Origin: JAWLCA01 sp050485905 | GTDB lineage: Bacteria; Pseudomonadota; Alphaproteobacteria; Rhodobacterales; Rhodobacteraceae | Direction of reading: 5' to 3' | Length of the DNA: 17,663 nt | Assembly: GCA_050485905.1 (NCBI GenBank) | Contig: JBJHCH010000084.1 | Span: 1 to 17,663, forward strand | Shown: piece after piece, positions 9,199 to 16,424 of the stretch | How positions within the stretch are numbered: the first letter of the stretch is position 1 | How the letters are laid out: each line of letters opens with the position of its first letter | Translations under genes and position numbers: made by a program | Notes under the pieces: model-generated | What the model was told of the DNA's origin: nothing | Databases searched by the model: none | Seen by the model: only the letters and a program-made list of their open reading frames with translations

Positions 9199-10221
9199 AT
9201 GACGGCGCTGAAACAGTATCAACGGCTGGAATCCCCCGGCCTCTGGCGCCCCGCGCCAGAGGCGCAGCGGCGCGATGTCGTGCTGTCGTTCGGCGAGGCG
9301 TCGCTGGTCATCTCGGACAGCCGGTCGGACGTGGCGCTGGCACACTGGTCGCTGCCCGCCATCGAGCGGCTGAACCCCGGCGAAGCACCCGCGCTCTACT
9401 GCCCCGGCCCCGACGCGTCCGAAACGCTGGAGGTCGAGGACGGCCTGATGATCGACGCGCTGGAACGCGTGCGCCACGCGATCCAGCAGCGGCGGCGGCG
9501 CCCCGGTCGGCTGCGCCTTGCGTTGGTCGGTGGAACTGTCGTTGCAATGCTCGCCTTGGGCGCGTTCTGGCTTCCCGGTGCCTTGACCGAGCACACCGCA
9601 TCAGTCGTGCCACTGACCAAGCGGATCGAGATCGGCCGCATGGTGCTGGCCGATCTGGCGCCCATGACCGGCACATCCTGCCGCGATCCGCTGGCCGAAC
9701 GCGCCGCCCTGCGCCTGCGCGACCGGCTGCTGGGCGCGCAGGGGGGCGAGATACTGGTGCTTCCCCGTGGTCTGGATACAACCGCACATATTCCCGGCCG
9801 TGTGGTGCTGGTCGGGCGCGGCCTGCTTGAGGCGCATGATCGGCCAGAGGTGCTGGCCGGCCACATCCTGGCAGAACGCCTGCGCGCGGATGCTCACGAT
9901 CCGCTGGTCGATGTGCTGGAATATGCCGGCCTGCGTGCGGTCTTCTCGCTGCTCACTACCGGCGACCTGCCTGCGGGCAGCGTCGCCGGCTTCGGCGCCC
10001 GGATGCTGGACGACGCGCCCCAGACCGTCCCGGATGCCGACCTTCTGGCGCGTATGGCTTCGGTCGGCGTGCCGGCCGCACCCTATGCCTATGCGCTGGA
10101 CCCGAGTGGCGAGGCGACGCTCACGCTGATCGAAGCCGACCCTTTCGCAGATGCATCGCCGCCGCGGCCGGTGCTGGCCGATGCCGACTGGGTGACGCTT
10201 CAGGGCATCTGCGGCAACTGA
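9199..10221 (+). CDS. Single-pass membrane protein with degenerate M48-peptidase-like domain
   Basis: A 340-residue protein I do not know by name. Residues 1-100 are soluble with a possible beta-rich domain. A basic stretch (R98-R101, R104) precedes one membrane helix at about 105-126, so the N-terminus should be cytoplasmic and the rest periplasmic. The C-terminal half follows the M48 metallopeptidase pattern: I-P-G-R-V-V-L-V-G-R-G-L-L (198-210), then V-L-A-G-H-I-L-A-E (218-226) where HEXXH is expected, then D279-A-D281 where E-x-D is usual. The zinc histidines and catalytic glutamate are therefore missing and it is probably not a peptidase. The ATG at 9199 lacks a strong ribosome site (AAGGGCCC is about 10 nt upstream), so the start is less certain. 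It lies 73 nt after the synthetase gene and is convergent with upp, with only 6 nt between the stops. Confidence 0.75.
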   Translation: MTALKQYQRLESPGLWRPAPEAQRRDVVLSFGEASLVISDSRSDVALAHWSLPAIERLNPGEAPALYCPGPDASETLEVEDGLMIDALERVRHAIQQRRRRPGRLRLALVGGTVVAMLALGAFWLPGALTEHTASVVPLTKRIEIGRMVLADLAPMTGTSCRDPLAERAALRLRDRLLGAQGGEILVLPRGLDTTAHIPGRVVLVGRGLLEAHDRPEVLAGHILAERLRADAHDPLVDVLEYAGLRAVFSLLTTGDLPAGSVAGFGARMLDDAPQTVPDADLLARMASVGVPAAPYAYALDPSGEATLTLIEADPFADASPPRPVLADADWVTLQGICGN

Positions 10222-10227
10222 GCCCCG

Positions 10228-10860
10228 CTACTTCGTGCCGAACATCCGATCGCCAGCATCGCCGAGGCCAGGGACGATGTAGCCATGCTCGTTCAACCGT
10301 TCGTCCACCGCTGCAGTGACGATGGGCACATCGGGATGCGCCTCCTTCATCCGGGCGACGCCTTCGGGCGCGGCCAACAGGCACAGGAAGCGGATATTGC
10401 GCGCACCGGACTTCTTCAGCAGATCAATGGCGGCGACCGAGGAATTGCCGGTGGCGAGCATCGGATCGACGGCGATGACCAGACGATCCTCCAACTCCGT
10501 CGGCACCTTGTAGTAATACTGCACCGGCTGCAGCGTCGCCTCGTCGCGGTAGAGCCCGATGAACCCGACCCGCGCCGCCGGCACCAGTTCCAGGATACCG
10601 TCCAGCAGCCCGTTTCCAGCCCGCAGGATTGACACCAACGCCAGCTTCTTGCCCTCGATCGACGGCGCCTCCATCTCGCAGAGCGGCGTCTCGATCCATG
10701 TCGTCGTCATCGGCAGTTCGCGCGTGACCTCATAGGCCAGCAGCAGGCTGATCTCCCTCAGCAGCCGCCGGAAGCTCGCCGTCGAAGTATCCTTTTGCCG
10801 CATGATCGTCAGCTTGTGCTGCACCAGCGGGTGGGTGACGACGGTCAGATGGTCGGTCAT
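10228..10860 (-). CDS. upp: Uracil phosphoribosyltransferase
   Basis: Converts uracil and PRPP to UMP in pyrimidine salvage; cytoplasmic. The 210 residues match the family. The PRPP loop V128-I-A-V-D-P-M-L-A-T-G-N-S-S and the C-terminal uracil-binding segment G193-Y-I-V-P-G-L-G-D-A-G-D are both intact. The ATG at 10860 overlaps the add stop (ATGA), so it is translationally coupled as the last gene of the salvage cluster. The gene ends 6 nt from the convergent membrane-protein gene and no terminator is visible there. It would recapture uracil released by DeoA-type phosphorolysis of nucleosides. Confidence 0.97.
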   Translation of the reverse strand: MTDHLTVVTHPLVQHKLTIMRQKDTSTASFRRLLREISLLLAYEVTRELPMTTTWIETPLCEMEAPSIEGKKLALVSILRAGNGLLDGILELVPAARVGFIGLYRDEATLQPVQYYYKVPTELEDRLVIAVDPMLATGNSSVAAIDLLKKSGARNIRFLCLLAAPEGVARMKEAHPDVPIVTAAVDERLNEHGYIVPGLGDAGDRMFGTK

Positions 10861-11834
10861 CGGGCGCTCTCCAGTCGTTTTTTCAGTGCCTCGCGGGTGT
10901 CGCCGTCGCAGAAGGCCGCGTCAAGCGAGGTGCGGGCGATTTCGGCAAAGACGTCCGCGTCCCAGTCGAAGGCATCGGCCAGCCGGTCGTATTCGCTTGT
11001 CATGGTGGTGTGAAAGAACGGGGGATCGTCGGTGGAAACCGTGACCTTCACGCCGCGCCGGTGCAATTCGGCGATGGGATGCTGCCGCCAACCCGGATAG
11101 AGCCCAAGCGCGATGTTCGATCCCGGGCAGACCTCCAGCACGACGCCGTCCTCGGCCAGCCGATACACCAATGCCAGATCCTCGATGGCGCGGACGCCGT
11201 GGCCGATCCGCTCCACCCGCAGGTCGTCCAGCACGGCGAGGATGCTGTCTGGCCCACCCCATTCGCCTGCGTGCGCCGTCAGGCGCAACCCGGCCTCCCG
11301 CGCCATGTCGAAGCTGTAGGCGAAATCCTTTGGCTCCCCCGCGGTTTCATCCCCGGCAATGCCGAAGCCGACAACCCAGTCGCCCGCCGTCTCGGCCGCG
11401 CAGCGCGCGGTCTCGCGCGCCTTTTCGGGGCCGAAGTGGCGGATGCAGGTGACAATGCCGCGCAGCGCGACCGTGTGTCCCGCTGCCGCCTCTCGGATCG
11501 CCTGAAGGTATTCGACCCATGCACCCAGATCGCGGCCGCCGCAGAAATCGGGCGACAGGAAGGTTTCGCAATAGATCACCCCGCTGGCCGCGCTTTCGTC
11601 GAGTACGGCGCGGGTCAGGCGGGCATAGTCGTCGGGCGATTTCAGAACCGAGGTGGCCGCCTCGTAGACCCGCAGAAAGTCCCAGAAGTCGGAAAAGCGG
11701 TAATTGCCGCTCTCATCAAAAATCCCGCCGATATCGACATGTCGCTCGCGTGCCAGGCCGCGGATGAAAGCCGGTGGCGCGGCGCCCTCCAGATGCAGGT
11801 GAAGCTCGATCTTTGGCAGGTCGATCAGGGTCAC
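10857..11834 (-). CDS. add: Adenosine deaminase
   Basis: Zinc amidohydrolase converting adenosine or deoxyadenosine to inosine or deoxyinosine. It has 325 residues when started at the GTG at 11834, which overlaps the deoB stop as GTGA and has GGAG 6 nt upstream; the longer frame into deoB has no good start. Zinc ligands H12 and H14 (H-L-H-L-E-G), H188 in T-A-H-A-G-E and D269 in S-T-D-D-P are present. The proton-shuttling E191 and H212 in R-I-G-H-G-V are also present. The R-I-G-H-G-V form favours adenosine deaminase over the related adenine deaminases, which usually have D-H-G, but the N-terminal E-L-H-L-H-L-E-G resembles adenine deaminases, so some doubt remains. No purine nucleoside phosphorylase follows in this window. 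Confidence 0.9.
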   Translation of the reverse strand: MTLIDLPKIELHLHLEGAAPPAFIRGLARERHVDIGGIFDESGNYRFSDFWDFLRVYEAATSVLKSPDDYARLTRAVLDESAASGVIYCETFLSPDFCGGRDLGAWVEYLQAIREAAAGHTVALRGIVTCIRHFGPEKARETARCAAETAGDWVVGFGIAGDETAGEPKDFAYSFDMAREAGLRLTAHAGEWGGPDSILAVLDDLRVERIGHGVRAIEDLALVYRLAEDGVVLEVCPGSNIALGLYPGWRQHPIAELHRRGVKVTVSTDDPPFFHTTMTSEYDRLADAFDWDADVFAEIARTSLDAAFCDGDTREALKKRLESAR

Positions 11835-13024
11835 AGGAAGCTCCGTCCATGGCCGGGCGCCGGCAGGCCCAGATGCGCCGCGATGCTGGCGCCGACATCG
11901 GCAAAGGCACAATGCCCGATCTCGCCCGCGCCAGCGCCCGCCAACAGCACCGGCACGCGCTCACGCGTATGGTCAGTGCCGCGCCATGTCGGGTCGTTGC
12001 CATGATCGGCGGTGAAGACCATCAGATCGCCCGGCCGCATCGCGGCCAGAAGCCGGCCGGCCCAGCCGTCGAACCGCTCCAGCGCGCGGGCGTAGCCTAA
12101 AACGTCGCGTTGATGGCCGTACAGCGTATCGAACTCCACGAAATTGGCGAAAGTGAACGACCCATCCTCGGCTTCGCCCACCAGTCCAATAAGATGCGCG
12201 AACAGCGCCGCATCATCCGGCCCCTTGTGGCGGCGAGCGATGCCCCGGCCCGAGAAGATGTCGCCGATCTTGCCCACCGCATGGGTGACGCGACCGGCCT
12301 CGAAAGCGATGTCCAGCAGCGTCCGTGCCGGGGGGGCGATGGCATAATCGTGCCGGTTGCCGGTGCGGCGGAACGCGCCCGGTTCCCCCACGAACGGCCG
12401 CGCGATCACGCGGCCGACTTTCATCGCGTGCAGCCGGGGTGCCAGCGCCTTGCACAGCGTCAGCAGCCGATCAAGACCAAAGACCTCCTCGTGCGCGGCA
12501 ATCTGGAACACGCTGTCGGCCGAGGTGTAGCAGATCGGCCAGCCGGTCCTTACATGCTCCTCGCCCAACGCCTCGATGATCGGGATGCCCGAGGCGTGGG
12601 TATTGCCCAGCGTGGCGCCGGTTCCCGCAAGCCGCGCCACCTCTGCCACCAGGTCTGGCGGAAAGGTCGGGGTGGTGTCAGGGAAATAGTGCCAGTCCCA
12701 AGGCACCGGCACGCCCGCGAGTTCCCAATGACCCGAGGGCGTATCCTTGCCGCGCGAGACCTCGGTGGCGGCGCCCCAAAGGCCCGACGGCGCGGCGTCC
12801 AGTCCCGGCGCGTCCCCGCCCGACCCGAGGCGAATGGCCGCGCCCAGCCCCAGACCGTCAAGGTTCGGCATGTTAAGGGGGCCGCTCCGCCCCTCCTCCG
12901 CCCGCCCCGCCGCACAGGCCTGCGCGATATGGCCCAACGTATTCGCGCCCTCGTCGCCGAAATCGGCAGCATCCGGGGCACCGCCGCAGCCGGCGGAATC
13001 CAGCACGATCAGGAACGCGCGCAT
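11831..13024 (-). CDS. deoB: Phosphopentomutase
   Basis: Interconverts (deoxy)ribose-1-phosphate and (deoxy)ribose-5-phosphate, linking nucleoside phosphorolysis to central metabolism. The 397 residues fit the bacterial alkaline-phosphatase-superfamily mutase. The metal and catalytic residues are all in place: D9 in V-L-D-S-A-G-C-G, the phosphorylated T95 in G-K-D-T-P-S-G-H-W, D299 and H304 in E-F-D-T-L-Y-G-H, D340-H341 in T-A-D-H-G-N and H352 in T-D-H-T-R-E. Its ATG overlaps the deoA stop by 1 nt (TGATG), and its stop overlaps the add GTG. It acts directly on the sugar-1-phosphate made by DeoA; the aldolase DeoC is not in the window. Confidence 0.97.
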   Translation of the reverse strand: MRAFLIVLDSAGCGGAPDAADFGDEGANTLGHIAQACAAGRAEEGRSGPLNMPNLDGLGLGAAIRLGSGGDAPGLDAAPSGLWGAATEVSRGKDTPSGHWELAGVPVPWDWHYFPDTTPTFPPDLVAEVARLAGTGATLGNTHASGIPIIEALGEEHVRTGWPICYTSADSVFQIAAHEEVFGLDRLLTLCKALAPRLHAMKVGRVIARPFVGEPGAFRRTGNRHDYAIAPPARTLLDIAFEAGRVTHAVGKIGDIFSGRGIARRHKGPDDAALFAHLIGLVGEAEDGSFTFANFVEFDTLYGHQRDVLGYARALERFDGWAGRLLAAMRPGDLMVFTADHGNDPTWRGTDHTRERVPVLLAGAGAGEIGHCAFADVGASIAAHLGLPAPGHGRSFL

Positions 13025-14343
13025 CAGCCGATCCGGCCCAGGATCAGCGGCGGTTCGTCGACCGGCCCGCTGCCCAATGAAAAAGCCGCCGCGACGGCCG
13101 CTGCGGCGCGGTCAGCCGCCTCCTCGGTCGCCGCGTGGACCAATGCGATCGGCAGGTCGGGCGCGACCTCCTCGCCGATGCCGGCGATTTCCGACAGTCC
13201 GACAGATGGGTTGATCCGGTCGCCGTCGCGCTGCCGCCCGGCGCCGAGCGCGACGACAGCCAGTCCAAGCGCTGTACCGTCGATCGCTGTCACGATGCCT
13301 TCGCGCGGTGCGTGGACCTCCCGGACAACGGGCGCCGATGGCAACCTGTCAGGCCAGCGCTCGACGAAATCCGATGGCCCGCCCATTGCCGCGACCATTG
13401 CTCCGAAGACCTCTGCCGCGCGCCCGTCTTCCAGCACCCGCGCGATGCGGCCCGCGCCGTCTGCGGCATCGGCCGCGATCCCGCCGAGCGCAAGCAACTC
13501 CCCGCCCAGCGCGCAGGCCACCTCGCATAGCGCATGGTTCACCGATGACCCGGTCAGGGTCTCCATCGCCTCGATCACTTCCAATGCGTTGCCCATCGCG
13601 GTCGCCAGCGGCTGCGACATGTCGGTCAGCAGCGCAACGGTCATGCATCCCGCGCCCTGTGCCGTTTCGACCAGCGAACGCGCCAGCGCCTCGGCCTCTG
13701 ATTGGGTCTTCATGAACGCACCCGACCCGACCTTCACATCGAGAACCAGCCCCTCCAGTCCCGCCGCCAGTTTCTTCGACAGGATCGATGCGGTGATCAG
13801 GTCGATGGATTCCACCGTGCCGGTCACATCGCGGATCGCGTAGAGGCGCCGGTCGGCGGGCGCCAGATCGGCCGACGCAGAGACGATGGCACAGCCGACC
13901 TCGGCCGTCACGCTGCGCAACCGGTCGAGATCGACATCCGCACGGTAGCCGGGGATCGCCTCCAGCTTGTCGAGCGTGCCGCCGGAATGGCCCAACCCGC
14001 GGCCCGAGATCATCGGCACATAGGCCCCGCAGGCGGCCAGCGCCGGGGCGAGCACAAGCGACGTGCAATCGCCAACGCCCCCGGTCGAATGCTTGTCGAG
14101 CACGGGGCCCGGCAGGTCCCAGTCCAGCACCACCCCGCTGTCGCGCATCGCTCGTGTCAGTGCGACACGGCCCGCGTCCGACAAGCCCCTGAGACAGGCC
14201 GCCATTGCGAATGCACCTGCCTGGGCATCGCTGACCTCACCGGACGCAAGACGGGCGGCAAACCAGGCAAGCGCCTCGGGCGACGGTGTGTGTCCGTCGC
14301 GCAGTGCTGTGATGATGCTGCGCGCATCGGCCCCTGACGCCAT
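13024..14343 (-). CDS. deoA: Thymidine phosphorylase
   Basis: Splits thymidine or deoxyuridine with phosphate into the base and deoxyribose-1-phosphate. The 439 residues match DeoA (about 440). The phosphate-binding segment D-K84-H-S-T-G-G-V-G-D and the family signature S113-G-R-G-L-G-H-S-G-G-T-L-D-K-L-E are conserved. The ATG at 14343 is 1 nt from the cdd stop and the gene ends in a TGATG junction with deoB, so the three are certainly co-transcribed. The thymidine and pyrimidine-nucleoside phosphorylase families are close; length and context favour thymidine phosphorylase. Uracil released here can be recaptured by Upp at the end of the cluster. Confidence 0.95.
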   Translation of the reverse strand: MASGADARSIITALRDGHTPSPEALAWFAARLASGEVSDAQAGAFAMAACLRGLSDAGRVALTRAMRDSGVVLDWDLPGPVLDKHSTGGVGDCTSLVLAPALAACGAYVPMISGRGLGHSGGTLDKLEAIPGYRADVDLDRLRSVTAEVGCAIVSASADLAPADRRLYAIRDVTGTVESIDLITASILSKKLAAGLEGLVLDVKVGSGAFMKTQSEAEALARSLVETAQGAGCMTVALLTDMSQPLATAMGNALEVIEAMETLTGSSVNHALCEVACALGGELLALGGIAADAADGAGRIARVLEDGRAAEVFGAMVAAMGGPSDFVERWPDRLPSAPVVREVHAPREGIVTAIDGTALGLAVVALGAGRQRDGDRINPSVGLSEIAGIGEEVAPDLPIALVHAATEEAADRAAAAVAAAFSLGSGPVDEPPLILGRIG

Positions 14344-14344
14344 G

Positions 14345-14737
14345 TCAGGTCGGTTCCATGTGACGACGAGAAAAGCCCCCTGGCAGCAAATCAGCGATTG
14401 TCATCACCCGCTGCCGCCCCGAAACCGTTAACATCGTCACCGGGACGTCGGGCGCACCGAATTCCGCCAGCTTCTGGCGACAGCCGCCGCAGGGGGAAAC
14501 CGGCTCATCGCTGTCGCCGATAACCACCACCTCGACCAGTTCCGTCTCGCCTGCAGCAACCATTGCCGCAATCGCCCCGGCCTCGGCGCAGGTTCCCTCT
14601 GGGTAGGCAGCGTTTTCGACGTTGCAGCCAACAAAGACCGCGCCCGATGCCGAACGCAGTGCCGCGCCGACCGCGAAACCCGAATACGGCACATAGGCGT
14701 TCTCGCGCACCACCCGCGCCGCCTCGATCAAAGACAT
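14345..14737 (-). CDS. cdd: Cytidine deaminase
   Basis: Zinc enzyme deaminating cytidine and deoxycytidine to uridine and deoxyuridine. The 130 residues correspond to the short homotetrameric class. Zinc ligands C50 (T-C-A-E), C83 and C86 (P-C-G-G-C-R-Q) and the catalytic E52 are present, as are the substrate residues in F-A-V-G-A-A-L and N-V-E-N. The ATG at 14737 has AGGAG 6 nt upstream. A 49-nt gap follows the upstream phosphatase gene, while the downstream gap to deoA is 1 nt. It supplies deoxyuridine for DeoA, a sensible order for pyrimidine nucleoside breakdown and salvage. Confidence 0.96.
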   Translation of the reverse strand: MSLIEAARVVRENAYVPYSGFAVGAALRSASGAVFVGCNVENAAYPEGTCAEAGAIAAMVAAGETELVEVVVIGDSDEPVSPCGGCRQKLAEFGAPDVPVTMLTVSGRQRVMTIADLLPGGFSRRHMEPT

Positions 14738-14786
14738 CCGATACTCCTATGCGACCCGCGCGCCGACTGTGCGGCGCAACCGCGCC

Positions 14787-15608
14787 TCATTCAAGGGGGT
14801 CCCCATCCGGCACGGTGGAGAGCAGTGCCAGCGCCTCGGCGTGGATGGAGCGGTTCGCGGCCGCCAGAATACGGCCGCCGCCATGGGCGGGGCGGCCGCG
14901 CCAGTCAGTGACCACGCCGCCAGCCGCGGTGATCACTGCAATCGGCGCTTGGATGTCGTAGGGCTGCAACCCCGCCTCGATCACCAAGTCGATCTGGCCG
15001 CCCGCGATCAGGGCATAGGCATAGCAGTCGAGGCCGTAGCGGGTGAGGCGCACCCGCTCTGCCACGCGGCGGAACCCTGCCTCCTCATCTTTGCTACCAA
15101 CCTCGGGAAAGGTTGTGAAAAGTACCGCCTCCGATAGCGGGCGCGGAGCACGGGTTGCGAGGGCCGCGCGGCCACGCGGGCCATCCAGTTTTGCCAAGCC
15201 AAGCCCGCCGCAGAACCTCTCACCGATGTACGGCTGGTCGATCAGGCCGAAAACCGGCCCGGCCTCAGCGGATAGGGCAATCAGGACGCCCCAGGTCGGT
15301 GTTCCGGACATGAAGGAGCGTGTGCCGTCGATCGGATCGATGACCCAGGTCAGTCCGCTGCTGCCCCGGGCGCTGCCCATTTCCTCGCCCAGAACGCCGT
15401 CTTGCGGGCGCCGTCGGGCCAGCACGGCGCGCATCGCCGCCTCGGCCTCGCGGTCGGCAATTGTCACCGGATCGAAACGGCTGGCTTCCTTGTTGTCTAT
15501 GTCCAGACCGGTGCTGCGAAAATGCCGCAGGGTTGCGACACGCGCCGCGTCCGCCATTTCGTCAGCCGTTGTCAGGATATCGACGCGTTCTGCGTCCGAG
15601 AAGTCCAT
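14787..15608 (-). CDS. Inositol-monophosphatase-family phosphatase (histidinol-phosphatase HisN-like)
   Basis: Mg-dependent phosphomonoesterase, 273 residues from the ATG at 15608, which gives the family's usual N-terminus; an ATG 17 codons upstream is less likely and lies in the putative promoter. The metal site is complete: E75 in G-E-E-M-G, D91 and D94 in I-D-P-I-D-G-T, and D218 in Y-D-I-Q-A-P. Members act on histidinol phosphate, inositol phosphate or 3'(2')-phosphoadenosine phosphates. The sequence looks closest to the HisN-type proteins annotated in Rhodobacterales, but no his gene is nearby. It lies 49 nt upstream of cdd on the same strand, so it probably heads the nucleoside salvage transcript. 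A nucleotide-related substrate is possible but is inference only. Confidence 0.9.
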   Translation of the reverse strand: MDFSDAERVDILTTADEMADAARVATLRHFRSTGLDIDNKEASRFDPVTIADREAEAAMRAVLARRRPQDGVLGEEMGSARGSSGLTWVIDPIDGTRSFMSGTPTWGVLIALSAEAGPVFGLIDQPYIGERFCGGLGLAKLDGPRGRAALATRAPRPLSEAVLFTTFPEVGSKDEEAGFRRVAERVRLTRYGLDCYAYALIAGGQIDLVIEAGLQPYDIQAPIAVITAAGGVVTDWRGRPAHGGGRILAAANRSIHAEALALLSTVPDGDPLE

Positions 15609-15641
15609 GCTGCCCGCCCAGTGGTTGCCCCGACAGGCAGG

Positions 15642-15670
15642 GTCGTAACCACGCGGCATATATCAGTCAA
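15642..15670 (-). promoter_or_regulatory. Candidate promoter for the phosphatase-cdd-deoA-deoB-add-upp cluster
   Basis: On the minus strand TTGACT (15670-15665) and TACGAC (15647-15642) are 17 nt apart and lie 34 nt or more upstream of the phosphatase start. The -35 is a 5/6 match and the -10 is weak. An alternative -10, TATATG, lies at about 15660-15655. The -35 overlaps the 7-mer TATCAGT on the plus strand, which is also in the XRE gene's palindrome. Confidence 0.3.
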
Positions 15671-15706
15671 GCGACCGGGGCACGGCGTTCGCGCCCCGGT
15701 GGTCGC
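15671..15706 (-). terminator. GC-rich hairpin between the XRE regulator and the phosphatase gene
   Basis: Directly behind the XRE stop codon, arms GCGACC-GGGGC (15671-15681) and GCCCC-(GGT)-GGTCGC (15693-15706) pair over 11 bp with a 3-nt bulge and an 11-nt loop. The minus-strand sequence after it is TTGACTGATAT rather than a T-run. It may attenuate or partly end the XRE transcript before the salvage cluster, or protect the transcript end. Confidence 0.45.
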
Positions 15707-15710
15707 GTGG

Positions 15711-16070
15711 TCAGGCCACGTCGCTCAAGACGCGGGCGAGGTCGAACAACCGGCCGCGCTGCTGTTCCGGGATGGCGTAGAACGTGCGCACCAGTTCCAG
15801 CGCCTCCTTGTCGCCCATCAGATCAGATGCGGGCTGGCCGCCGGCAACCGCCTCGTCCATTCCCTCGAAGAAGAACCCGATGTTCACGTCCAGCGCGCGG
15901 GCGATGTCCCACAGCCTGGATGCACTCACCCGGTTCATGCCCGTTTCGTACTTCTGGATCTGCTGGAACTTGATCCCGACTTCGTCGGCCAGCTGCTGCT
16001 GGGTCATGCCGATCATCCACCGGCGATGTCTGATACGCTTGCCGACATGGGCATCCACAGGGTGTTTCAT
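15711..16070 (-). CDS. XRE-family helix-turn-helix regulator (PraR/PhrR-like)
   Basis: A 119-residue DNA-binding protein. The Cro/CI-type helix-turn-helix spans about residues 10-66, with G-M-T-Q-Q-Q-L-A-D-E-V-G-I and the recognition segment F-Q-Q-I-Q-K-Y-E-T-G-M-N-R-V. The latter is characteristic of the alphaproteobacterial PraR/PhrR type. The C-terminal part contains L-V-R-T-F-Y-A-I and is probably involved in dimerisation. The ATG at 16070 was chosen because GGAG is 6 nt upstream; a GTG at 16082 (4 more codons) lies before that ribosome site. A promoter with a palindrome over its -10 sits just upstream, suggesting autorepression. Homologues affect biofilm, stress or symbiosis, but the role here is unknown. 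It precedes the nucleoside cluster on the same strand, separated by a hairpin. Confidence 0.92.
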   Translation of the reverse strand: MKHPVDAHVGKRIRHRRWMIGMTQQQLADEVGIKFQQIQKYETGMNRVSASRLWDIARALDVNIGFFFEGMDEAVAGGQPASDLMGDKEALELVRTFYAIPEQQRGRLFDLARVLSDVA

Positions 16071-16087
16071 ATCATACTCCACTCAAC

Positions 16088-16102
16088 CTACTGTATCAGT
16101 AG
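16088..16102. promoter_or_regulatory. Inverted-repeat operator upstream of the XRE regulator
   Basis: CTACTG-TAT-CAGTAG: perfect 6-bp arms around 3 nt, 18-32 nt upstream of the XRE start codon and covering the predicted -10. Its position and symmetry suit autorepression by the dimeric XRE protein. The identity of the bound protein is inferred. Confidence 0.5.
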
Positions 16103-16120
16103 AAGCAAGTTTCGTGCCAA
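16092..16120 (-). promoter_or_regulatory. Predicted sigma-70-type promoter of the XRE regulator gene
   Basis: On the minus strand TTGGCA (16120-16115, 5/6 match to TTGACA) is 17 nt from GATACA (16097-16092, 3/6 match to TATAAT). It ends 21 nt before the ATG. The -10 lies inside the inverted repeat at 16088-16102. Confidence 0.4.
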
Positions 16121-16424
16121 AAAGACACCGTCCCGAAAATAAATCAGGCGGCCGGATCGATCGGCAGGCGGATGCCGAGGCGGCAGGATTCATCGGTGGT
16201 ATTTGTCTCAATCTGTCGAGCGAAGCCATCACCAACCCGTCGTGGATCTGCGTTTTTCGCATCTTGCAAATCATAATGCGAAAATTCAGGGACAATTGCA
16301 ACGGCTGGTTGTGCCCAAGCTTTGCTTTTCGCCCAAGTGTCGATGCAGTCTGAGACTTTGCCTGCTCGCCTTGTGATTGCTTTCTGCGCTATGCAGTCGG
16401 CGAAAGGCACCAAGGAGCCATCCC
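16121..16424. other. A/T-richer intergenic region between the XRE regulator and the quinone oxidoreductase
   Basis: About 300 bp with no gene I can support. Composition is visibly lower in GC than the neighbours, especially 16200-16380. A minus-strand frame from a TTG at 16413 to a stop at 16144 is open for 89 codons; only its last ~13 codons have the G/C-ended usage of real genes here, and it has no ribosome site. The composite pair TTGCTTT...ATGCAGTC occurs twice (16322-16350 and 16377-16398). AAGGAG at 16412-16417 is the ribosome site of the next gene. I saw no tRNA, and no clear -35/-10 pair for the oxidoreductase. Confidence 0.6.

Noticed and set aside
10857..11912. Longer add start, 26 codons upstream inside deoB
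   Set aside because: The translation (cysteine/arginine-rich) does not resemble adenosine deaminases, while the GTG at 11834 has GGAG at good spacing and a GTGA overlap with deoB.
14773..14786. Small hairpin GGCGC-AACC-GCGCC between the phosphatase and cdd
   Set aside because: Only 5 bp, overlapping the region just after the stop codon and with no T-run; common by chance at this GC content.
15402..16142. Plus-strand frame of 246 codons opposite the phosphatase start and XRE gene
   Set aside because: It runs antisense to two well-supported genes, has arginine/alanine-rich translation and no family resemblance.
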